Assembly: GCA_016196755.1 (NCBI GenBank)
Contig: JACPXC010000046.1
Coordinates: 124,001-188,000 of the forward strand
DNA from: Elusimicrobiota bacterium
Lineage (GTDB): Bacteria > Elusimicrobiota > Elusimicrobia > UBA1565
Length of the DNA: 64,000 nt
Direction of reading: 5' to 3'
The notes beneath the pieces are model-generated. The model saw nothing but the letters and a program-made list of their open reading frames with translations, was not told the DNA's origin and ran no database searches. How positions within the stretch are numbered: the first letter of the stretch is position 1; the number at the start of each line of letters is the position of its first letter. Shown one piece after another: positions 48,840 to 55,434 of this stretch. Made by a program: the position numbers and the translations under genes.

Positions 48840-49916
48840 TCAGCGGACTGACAAGACCGCGTAGATGCGGCACGTCTCGTGGGGGTAGATATGGTTGTCG
48901 CCGCCCGCCCCCCAGGAGTTGCGGGTGAGGAACAAGAAGGCCCCTGCGTCGTCGACCCTATACCCCGAGATGATCATGGCGTGGGACCCTCCCGCTGTGT
49001 ACGTGCGGATGCCGATCGGCCGTCCGGCGCGCAGCTCGGCCAGCACGGCCGCGGTCTGGTCCGCGCCGGCCCGGCGGCACTCGTCGCGGCCCGTCGTCAT
49101 CGAGCCCGCCCCGACCCCCGCGAAGGACTGCTGCTCCATACGCAGGCCCGCGAAGGCCCTCCGGGTCTCCTCGCGCTGGGCCTCCAGCGTGCGGTCGTTG
49201 CCGCTCAGGTAGTTCTGGAGGATGCGCTGGGCCGTGGGGTCCTGCTGGAGTTGGACCCAATGCGCGCGATGGTCGTAGAGCATCCGGACATACCAGGGTT
49301 CCCTCTGCGCCTGGCGCTCCAGGTCCTCGAGGGTCCGTCGCTCGGCCTCACGGTATTGGCGGTAGCGGCGCAGGAAGTCCTGGTACTGCAGACTGGTCGC
49401 CACGCCGTTGTCGAGGGCGAACTGCAGCGTGCCAGCCGTGTCGTTGCCCTCGGAGAGGTCCCCCCGCCCGCGGCGCAGGTAATTCTCATAGGCGTCCGTA
49501 CTCAGCACGTTGCGGCGCATGAACAGATCGGCCTCCGACAGCTGCAGGCGGGCGCCGGTGCGGCGGAAATGCGCCGCCTCGATGAGCCCGACCGACGCGA
49601 AGGTATGGCAGGAGCCTACGTCGCCCTGGCTACGCGACGGGCTGGGGAACTGCCCCGAGTGGTCGACGCCGGGGTCGCGGGGCGCGGCGGCCGGGGCTCC
49701 CCCCGCCACGGCCGCGCCTCGACCGGCGGCGGGAACCGGGACGGCCGCCACTCCGGCCGCGCCCGCCATCCCGAGGAGCGCCCCGTAGGCGCCTCCGTTA
49801 AGAAACCCGCCCTGGGCCTGCGCCAGGAGGATCCCCTCCTCGCCCCGCGCCGCCGCGCAGGCGAACACCACCGCCGACAGGACCGACGCCGTCCGTGTGC
49901 TCCGTGCCATGACCAC
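48840..49916 (-). CDS. Secreted papain-like cysteine protease (C1)
   Basis: A 358-aa protein. Signal peptide (about 1-25), Ala/Gly-rich stretch to about 80, then a C1-type domain: SQGDVGSCHTFASVG with Gln97 and nucleophile Cys103, SHAMIISGY with His312, and RNSWG with Asn333. The oxyanion Gln, Cys, His and Asn are all present, so the enzyme should be active. A long insert (about 140-250) with many Arg and Gln separates the halves. No classic propeptide is seen; the Ala-rich front may replace it. A 45-bp palindrome follows the gene. Confidence 0.9.
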   Translation of the reverse strand: MVMARSTRTASVLSAVVFACAAARGEEGILLAQAQGGFLNGGAYGALLGMAGAAGVAAVPVPAAGRGAAVAGGAPAAAPRDPGVDHSGQFPSPSRSQGDVGSCHTFASVGLIEAAHFRRTGARLQLSEADLFMRRNVLSTDAYENYLRRGRGDLSEGNDTAGTLQFALDNGVATSLQYQDFLRRYRQYREAERRTLEDLERQAQREPWYVRMLYDHRAHWVQLQQDPTAQRILQNYLSGNDRTLEAQREETRRAFAGLRMEQQSFAGVGAGSMTTGRDECRRAGADQTAAVLAELRAGRPIGIRTYTAGGSHAMIISGYRVDDAGAFLFLTRNSWGAGGDNHIYPHETCRIYAVLSVR

Positions 49917-49996
49917 CTCCCCCTGCTCCTTCAGTCTACGGGGGGATGCGCGGAGCGGCCACGAACGAAAGGGCCGGCCGGGCCCGGGTCCGAACG

Positions 49997-50024
49997 CCCG
50001 CCTACAATGTAGGTCTTAGGCGGG
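49997..50024. repeat. Inverted repeat CCCGCCTA/TAGGCGGG carrying a TAGGTC motif
   Basis: Arms of 8 bp around CAATGTAGGTCT, with an inner CCTAC/GTAGG. It covers the stop codon of the 50016-50339 gene and lies about 80 nt upstream of the papain-like gene start. The TAGGTCTTAGG at 50010-50020 is the divergent sixth copy of the motif. Confidence 0.55.
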
Positions 50025-50339
50025 ACCGTCGACGAGCCGGCCGGCCAGCGCGGCGACGAAGAGCTGCTCGTCGGCGTCGGTCACGCGCGTCATGAGGCGG
50101 TTGGCGGCGCTATAGAGGACCGAGGCCAGATAGGCGCCCTGGACCTCCACGGGCAGGCCGGAGCCCAGGACGCGCTCCACGGCCGGATGGGTCAGGTCGA
50201 CCGTCCACGACCCGGGGTTGGGATAGCTCATCACGCGACGGCCGTCGCCGCGGACGGGACGCGGCCCCGGCCCGCCGCGCCAATACGCCTCCTTCGCCAG
50301 CGCGGACAGGAGCTCCGCCGCGCGCGCGAGGCCGGCCAT
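50016..50339 (-). CDS. Small protein of unknown function at the end of the cysteine operon
   Basis: A 107-aa soluble protein (LTHPAVERVLGSGLPVEVQGAY, RVTDADEQLFVAALAGRLV). No family recognised. Its ATG overlaps the CysO-MoeZ stop by one base, so it is the last gene of cysM-mec-cysO/moeZ and may act in the same pathway. Confidence 0.6.
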   Translation of the reverse strand: MAGLARAAELLSALAKEAYWRGGPGPRPVRGDGRRVMSYPNPGSWTVDLTHPAVERVLGSGLPVEVQGAYLASVLYSAANRLMTRVTDADEQLFVAALAGRLVDGPA

Positions 50340-51772
50340 CAGTACGTGGCGAGGCTCGTGTCGATGCGCTCGGCCCAGGCCAGGATGCCGCCGGCCACGT
50401 TGGAGACGTTCTGGAAGCCCTGCTCCTTGAGGAACTTGGCGGCCTTCATCGAGCGCATCCCGGAGCGGCAGTGGACGAGGATCTCGGCCTTGGGATCGAG
50501 CTCCTTGTAGCGCGTCGGGATCTCGCCGAGCGGGATATGGGTGGTGCCCGCGATGCGGCAGATCTCCAGCTCGTGCGGCTCGCGCACGTCGACGACCACG
50601 ACCCCGCCGTTGGCCATCTTCTCTTTGAGCGTCTCGACGGTGATCTCGGCGACCTTGACGTCCGTCATGGGCTTGGCCTCCTGTCCGCGTCCCGCGCAGA
50701 ACTGGTCGTAGTCTATCAATTGGGTCACGGTGGGATTAGGCCCGCAGAGCGCGCAGGCCGGGTCCTTGCGGAGCTTGAGGCGCTTGAAGCTCATGCCCAG
50801 AGCGTCAAAGAGCAGGAGCGTGCCGATGAGCGGCTCGCCCACGCCGAGCAGGAGCTTCAGGGCCTCGGTGGCCTGCAGGGCGCCGACCACCCCGGGCAGC
50901 ACGCCCAGCACCCCGCCCTCGGCGCAGGACGGGATGAGGCCGGGCGGCGGCGGCTCCGGGTAGAGGCAGCGGTAGCAGGGACCCTTGGCGGCCCAGAAGA
51001 CCGAGACCTGGCCCTCGAAGCGGAAGATGCTGGCGTAGACGTTGGGGATGCCTGCCAGGGCGCAGGCGTCGTTGACGAGGTAGCGCGTGGCGAAGTTATC
51101 GGTGCCGTCGACGACCAGGTCGTAGCCCTTGAAGAGTTCAAGCGCGTTCTTAGAGGTAAGCCGGACCTCGTGCGGCACGACCGACACGTGGGGGTTGAGG
51201 TCCTTGAGACGCGCCGCGGCGGCCGCCAGCTTGGACTTGCCCACGGACTCGGTGCCGTAGAGGACCTGGCGCTGGAGGTTCGAGGCGTCGACCACGTCGA
51301 AGTCCACCACGCCGATGCGGCCGACGCCGGCCGCCGCTAGATAGAGCCCCATCGGCGAGCCCAGCCCGCCCGCGCCGATCATGAGCACCCTGGCGCGCTT
51401 GAGCTTGCGCTGGCCCTCCACGCCCACCTCGGGCATGATGACGTGGCGGTTGTAGCGCGCCAGTTCCTCGCGCGTGAGCTCGTCGGCGGCCGTGGGGGCG
51501 CCGCCGGCGATGGCCGGGACGATCAGGAGCTCGTCGCCGTCCTTGACCGGCGTGGCCGGGCCCTGCAGGCCGCGCACATCGACCTCGCCGAGGTAGATGT
51601 TGACGAAGTTGCGCAGGGTGCCGTCGGCGGCGTAGAGGTGCTGGCGCAGGGCGGCGTGCTCGCGGGTCAAGACGTCCATCGCCTCCCCGACGGTCTTGGC
51701 CGTCACCGGCACCTTGGCGTTCTTCCCGGCCATGGGGCGCAGGGCGGTGGGCAGATGGATCACGACGGGCAT
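50339..51772 (-). CDS. Fusion of sulfur-carrier CysO with MoeZ (adenylyltransferase plus rhodanese)
   Basis: A 477-aa fusion. Residues 1-91 match CysO (IHLPTALRPMAGKNAK, LRNFVNIYLGEVDVRGLQG, LLIVPAIAGG) and end in Gly90-Gly91, but A92 P T follows rather than a free end. Residues about 100-350 are a MoeB/ThiF-type E1 (ARYNRHVIMPEVG, GAGGLGSPMGL, VDGTDNFATRYLVND, zinc pairs CYRC and CALC). The last 110 residues are a rhodanese (VDVREPHELE, active Cys in HCRSGMRS). In mycobacteria MoeZ activates separate CysO, which gives its thiocarboxylate to CysM. Start ATG at 51772. Confidence 0.9.
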   Translation of the reverse strand: MPVVIHLPTALRPMAGKNAKVPVTAKTVGEAMDVLTREHAALRQHLYAADGTLRNFVNIYLGEVDVRGLQGPATPVKDGDELLIVPAIAGGAPTAADELTREELARYNRHVIMPEVGVEGQRKLKRARVLMIGAGGLGSPMGLYLAAAGVGRIGVVDFDVVDASNLQRQVLYGTESVGKSKLAAAAARLKDLNPHVSVVPHEVRLTSKNALELFKGYDLVVDGTDNFATRYLVNDACALAGIPNVYASIFRFEGQVSVFWAAKGPCYRCLYPEPPPPGLIPSCAEGGVLGVLPGVVGALQATEALKLLLGVGEPLIGTLLLFDALGMSFKRLKLRKDPACALCGPNPTVTQLIDYDQFCAGRGQEAKPMTDVKVAEITVETLKEKMANGGVVVVDVREPHELEICRIAGTTHIPLGEIPTRYKELDPKAEILVHCRSGMRSMKAAKFLKEQGFQNVSNVAGGILAWAERIDTSLATY

Positions 51773-52215
51773 AGGTCCTCCTTGAGCTGTACCGTACCTT
51801 CCAAAAAAGACCGGCGGTCGGCGGCCAGCGTCCACACGCGCGCGTCGCCGGCGCCGCGCCCCGACGAGACGATGAGGTAGGCGTAGCTCGGCCAGGCGTT
51901 CTCGAGGTCGTAGGGGGACGGCCAGGCCGGCGCGTCGGGGTGGCTGTGGTAGACGCCCAGCACGGCCAGCCCGCGCGCCTCGAGGGCGCGCTCCGCCTTG
52001 GCTTGGGCCAGAGGGTCGAACGTGAAGCGGTTGGTGCGGTAGCTCGCCGCCTTGTTCTCGAGCGGCACGCTCTCGGTGGCCGACAGCCGGGCGGCCGGCG
52101 AACCGAAATCCGCGGGCAGGCGGCCGGCCAGCAGTCCGCAGCACTCCTCGGGATGCGCGCGCTCCGCGTGGGCGCGGATGGCCTCGAGCTCGGCCGGCCG
52201 GAGCTCCAGGATCAC
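51760..52215 (-). CDS. mec: JAMM/MPN metallopeptidase, Mec-type (CysO-cysteine hydrolase)
   Basis: A 151-aa protein with a GTG start overlapping the cysM stop as GTGA. HPEECCGLLAG gives the Glu, and GVYHSHPDAPAWPSPYD gives the zinc HxH and Asp of the JAMM motif. In mycobacteria Mec cuts CysO-Cys to free cysteine. Here it should also be able to cut after Gly91 of the neighbouring fusion. It overlaps that gene by 13 bp. Cysteine pairs near the N terminus are not catalytic. Confidence 0.93.
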   Translation of the reverse strand: MILELRPAELEAIRAHAERAHPEECCGLLAGRLPADFGSPAARLSATESVPLENKAASYRTNRFTFDPLAQAKAERALEARGLAVLGVYHSHPDAPAWPSPYDLENAWPSYAYLIVSSGRGAGDARVWTLAADRRSFLEGTVQLKEDLCPS

Positions 52216-53171
52216 GGGGACGCCCACCAAGGCTCGTCTAAGTAACGCTCGCCGGGCTCCGGAAAGACCGTGACGACGACGGCCCGGCGGCCCGCCGCGG
52301 CCTCGCGCCGCGCCACGCGCAGGGCCGCGGCCAGGTTGGCGCCGCCCGAGGGGCCGATGAGCAGGCCCTCGCGGCGCGCGGTCTCGCGCACCTGGGCCTG
52401 GGCCTCCTCGGTGGCGATGAAGAACTCCTCGTCGGCCAGGGTCGGGTCGTGGATGCCGGGCATGATGGCGGTGGCCAGGTGCTTGAGGCCCTCGAGGCCA
52501 TGGAACGGCGAGTCGGGCTGGACCGAGGCCGCGCGCAAGCCCGGCTTCTCGGCCTTGAGCCGCGCCGTCGTGCCGCGAAAAGTCCCCGTCGTCCCCAACC
52601 CGGCGACGAAATGCGTCACCGCGCCGTCGGTCTGGGCGAGGATCTCGGGCCCCGTAGTCTCGTAGTGCGCCTTCCAATTCTCCGGGTTGTCGTACTGGTT
52701 CGGGTAGAAGAACGGCCCCGCCTCCTCGTCCATTATCTGGCGGGCCAGGCGCACCGCGCCGTCGGAGCCCTCCAGCGGGCTCGAAACGTCGAGGCGCGCG
52801 CCGAGGGCCAGGAGGATGCGCCGGCGTCCCGCGGAGATCGAGCCCGGCACCGCCAGGCGCACGCCGAAGCCCAGCCGCGCGCCGAGCCAGGCGTAGGCGA
52901 TGCCGGTGTTGCCCGAGGTCGAGTCGAGCAGGGTCCCGCCGGGCTTGAGCGCCCCCGAGGCCAGGCCGGCCAGGACCATGCGCCCCGCGGCGCGGTCCTT
53001 GACCGAGGCGCCGGGGTTGGCCCACTCGGCCTTGGCGTAGAGGCGGACGGAGTCGGAGAGGCCGTCCCAGCGGGTGAGGCGCAGCAACGGAGTGTTTCCG
53101 ATGCCGAGGTCATAGAGGGACGGCAGGGGCGTCGTGGGCGCTAGTGGCATTGCGGTATGTGCAGGGAGCAT
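52212..53171 (-). CDS. cysM: O-phosphoserine/O-acetylserine sulfhydrylase, CysM-type
   Basis: A 319-aa PLP enzyme (312 aa if ATG 53150 is used). The PLP Lys lies in NPGASVKDRAAGRM, followed by STSGNTGIAYAW, the glycine-rich loop VAGLGTTGTFRG, and the C-terminal GPSGGANLAAA. Gene order cysM-mec-cysO/moeZ matches the mycobacterial pathway, where CysM uses O-phosphoserine and CysO thiocarboxylate as sulfur donor. TATAAT at 53176-53181 lies only 4 nt before ATG 53171, so the second ATG at 53150 may be the real start. Confidence 0.92.
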   Translation of the reverse strand: MLPAHTAMPLAPTTPLPSLYDLGIGNTPLLRLTRWDGLSDSVRLYAKAEWANPGASVKDRAAGRMVLAGLASGALKPGGTLLDSTSGNTGIAYAWLGARLGFGVRLAVPGSISAGRRRILLALGARLDVSSPLEGSDGAVRLARQIMDEEAGPFFYPNQYDNPENWKAHYETTGPEILAQTDGAVTHFVAGLGTTGTFRGTTARLKAEKPGLRAASVQPDSPFHGLEGLKHLATAIMPGIHDPTLADEEFFIATEEAQAQVRETARREGLLIGPSGGANLAAALRVARREAAAGRRAVVVTVFPEPGERYLDEPWWASP

Positions 53172-53175
53172 GTAT

Positions 53176-53181
53176 ATTATA
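53176..53181 (-). promoter_or_regulatory. -10 box (TATAAT) of the cysteine operon
   Basis: Perfect TATAAT on the minus strand. Transcription from it would begin near 53169, past ATG 53171 and before ATG 53150. No strong -35 is visible. Confidence 0.5.
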
Positions 53182-53238
53182 CTTGACTAAATAACTCCGG
53201 ATTCAGTCTGTACGCAAAAATACGCAGTCGGGGGACGA

Positions 53239-53574
53239 ATGAGCGAAAGCGAATTGGCGCTGAAGAAATGCATCCCCTGCCGGGGCGACATCCCTCCCAT
53301 GCCTATAGAGGAAGCCCGCCGCCTGCTCTCCCAGCTCCAAGGCTGGGCGCTCAACGATAAAGGCCACCTGGAGAAGTCCTACGCCTTCAAGGGCTTCCGT
53401 CCCGGCCTCGAGTTCGTCAAGCGCGTGGGCGAGATGGCCGAGGAGCAGGGGCACCACCCAGACGTGTTCCTGGCCTGGGGCAAGGTGACGCTCGAGGTCT
53501 GGACCCACAAGATCAGCGGCTTGGCCGAGAGCGATTTCATCTTCGCCGCCAAGGCCGACGCCCTGCTGGGTTAA
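53239..53574 (+). CDS. phhB: Pterin-4a-carbinolamine dehydratase
   Basis: A 111-aa PCD/DCoH-type protein. EEQGHHPDVFLAWGKVTLEVWTHK contains the catalytic His pair (core EEQGHHPDVFLAWGKVTLEV), and LSQLQGWALNDKGHLEKSY is the usual N-terminal part. It dehydrates hydroxytetrahydropterin during pterin recycling. The extra N-terminal ALKKCIPCRGD has a CxxC that may bind metal, as in many PCD-like proteins. No phenylalanine hydroxylase is near. GGGGGA precedes the ATG. The stop overlaps the TPR/kinase-fragment stop by 3 bp. Confidence 0.95.
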   Translation: MSESELALKKCIPCRGDIPPMPIEEARRLLSQLQGWALNDKGHLEKSYAFKGFRPGLEFVKRVGEMAEEQGHHPDVFLAWGKVTLEVWTHKISGLAESDFIFAAKADALLG

Positions 53575-55430
53575 TCGCGTCCGTCCAGGTACTCGAACAC
53601 GAGCAGCAGGTCGTCGCCGTCGCTGACGGCGGTATGGACCCGTCCCAGGCTCGGATGCTCCGAACCCGCGGTCTCCGCCAGCAGCCGGGAGGCCGCCTCG
53701 GGGTCCACGCGTCCCCGGCCGCGCAGGAGCTTGACGGCCACGGCGCGCTTGAGGGTGAGATCGCGGGCTTTGTAGACCGCTCCCCCCAGCGCCGTCTCGA
53801 TGAGGTAGTTGCCGGCCATGACCGTGCCCAAGCCGGCCGCCGGCTCGTCGCCGCGCCGGCGGTTCCAGGCGGCCACGCCCAGCCCGACGAGCGCCAACGC
53901 GGCGCCGGCCGCCGCTAGGCCGACCCTGAGACCCGCGGAGCCGGAGCCCCCGGCCGGGACCGCCTCGGGATGCTCCCCCGCCGAAAACGCCACGAGCGGG
54001 TCGGCGTCCGGAGCCAGGTCGCGCAGCTTGTCCATGACCGGAGCGAAGCGGGCATCGAGCGCGGCCGCCTGCCCGGCCTCGGCCAGCGCCTCGGCGGTCC
54101 GCTTGAGGCCGGCCAGCGCGTAGGCGCGCGCCCAACGGCCCAGCGCGCTGCCGGGCATCAGGCTCAACGCGGCCTCGGAGTCCCGCAGGGCGCCTTGGAA
54201 GTCGCCCTGCCGGTTGCGCGCCGTGGCGCGGAGGTTCAAGGCGCCCACGTGACTGGGCGTAAACTCCAAAAGGCGCGTCGCCTCCCCTTCGGCCTCCCGG
54301 AACCGGCCGTCCCGGAGCAGGGCCTCGGTCAGCATGAGGCGCGGAGCCGGCTCGGCCGGCGCGGCCGCCACGGCCTTGCGCAGGGTGTCGACGGCGCGCG
54401 GCCCGTCTCCGACGCGCTGCTGCTCGCGGGCGCTGCGCATGAGGATGGGGACCGACGGGGCCTCGACGGCGGCCGGCGGGGCGCCGGGAGGCTCCTCGCG
54501 CACGCCGACTACGGGGCGGCCGCGGGGCGCCGCGGACGGCGGCGGCAGCCGGAAGGAGGCGGGAAGCACCCGGGGCTCGGCCAGCATCAGGAGGTCTTTC
54601 GCCTTGGAGTTGCCGGGGTCGAGGCTGACCGCTTTGGCGAGGTCCGCGGAGGCCTCGGGCTTGCGGCCCAGGTTCAGGTTGGCGGCCCCGCGCAGGTAGA
54701 ACAGGCTGGGCTTCTGAGGGTCGCCTTCGATGGCCGTGTCGAGCTGGCCGACGGCCTTGGCGAAGTCGCCCTTGCGGAAGTTCGCGGCGCCGGCTAGGCC
54801 GGCCACGCCGGGGTCGCGCGGGAAGTCCGAGGCAAGCTGGTCGAGCCCGCTCTGCGTGGCGGGGTCGGACAGATTGGGGTTGTTGACGAAAGGATCGAAA
54901 GAATCGACGCCGGCGGGCGGCGTCACCGCCTGCGTGACGAGCTCCGCCTGGGGCGGCGTGAACGCGGCCGGCAGGGCCAGAGGGTTGGCCGCCGCCGCCT
55001 GAGGCCCGACGGTCTCCGCGATATCCTGGGGTGCGACGGAGTCCGGGGGCGCCGCCGGCCCTTGAGGCGTGACGGGCTCCGAGGCGGCGTTGGGCTCGGG
55101 CTTGCCCTTGAGCTTCCCGGCCCAGAGAGCGGAGAACCACGCGCCGTCCTCCGCCGTCGCCGCGGCCGCCTCACCGTCGGACGTCATCGACGCTATGACC
55201 CTGCGCTGCTTCTCGATCCTCTCGAGCAGGGCGGGGTCCTTCGTCTCCGCGTACTGATCCTCGAGCTTCTTGAGCTGGAGCTTCGCGGCCAGCCGGGAAC
55301 TCCGGTCCGCGTCCAAGGCGAACTCGGACAGCCGCGTAGTGGACCTGTTCTCACGATCATCGAAGGTATTCCGCGCTTGCGAGCCCAAAGGCAGCGCGGC
55401 GAGCAGGAGGAGACAGCTCGGGATCGACAT
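53571..55430 (-). CDS. TPR protein with truncated protein-kinase N-lobe
   Basis: A 619-aa paralogue of the next gene. Signal peptide at 1-20, Pro/Ala linker, TPR repeats (about 190-280 and 350-490: FYLRGAANLNLGRKPEASAD, NLRATARNRQGDFQGALRD), a membrane helix (about 517-535), and at the end the start of a Ser/Thr kinase: VMAGNYLIETALGG, VAVKLLR, DGDDLLLVFEYLDGRD. The glycine loop has lost about four residues and everything after the hinge is missing, so it cannot phosphorylate. The break lies exactly at the junction with phhB. Confidence 0.8.
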   Translation of the reverse strand: MSIPSCLLLLAALPLGSQARNTFDDRENRSTTRLSEFALDADRSSRLAAKLQLKKLEDQYAETKDPALLERIEKQRRVIASMTSDGEAAAATAEDGAWFSALWAGKLKGKPEPNAASEPVTPQGPAAPPDSVAPQDIAETVGPQAAAANPLALPAAFTPPQAELVTQAVTPPAGVDSFDPFVNNPNLSDPATQSGLDQLASDFPRDPGVAGLAGAANFRKGDFAKAVGQLDTAIEGDPQKPSLFYLRGAANLNLGRKPEASADLAKAVSLDPGNSKAKDLLMLAEPRVLPASFRLPPPSAAPRGRPVVGVREEPPGAPPAAVEAPSVPILMRSAREQQRVGDGPRAVDTLRKAVAAAPAEPAPRLMLTEALLRDGRFREAEGEATRLLEFTPSHVGALNLRATARNRQGDFQGALRDSEAALSLMPGSALGRWARAYALAGLKRTAEALAEAGQAAALDARFAPVMDKLRDLAPDADPLVAFSAGEHPEAVPAGGSGSAGLRVGLAAAGAALALVGLGVAAWNRRRGDEPAAGLGTVMAGNYLIETALGGAVYKARDLTLKRAVAVKLLRGRGRVDPEAASRLLAETAGSEHPSLGRVHTAVSDGDDLLLVFEYLDGRD

Positions 55431-55434
55431 GCGC

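Noticed and set aside
51772-51780. TAGGTCCTC at the start of the CysO-MoeZ gene
   Set aside because: It is formed by the GAGGACCT ribosome site and start codon on the minus strand and lies inside coding overlap; not counted as a motif copy.
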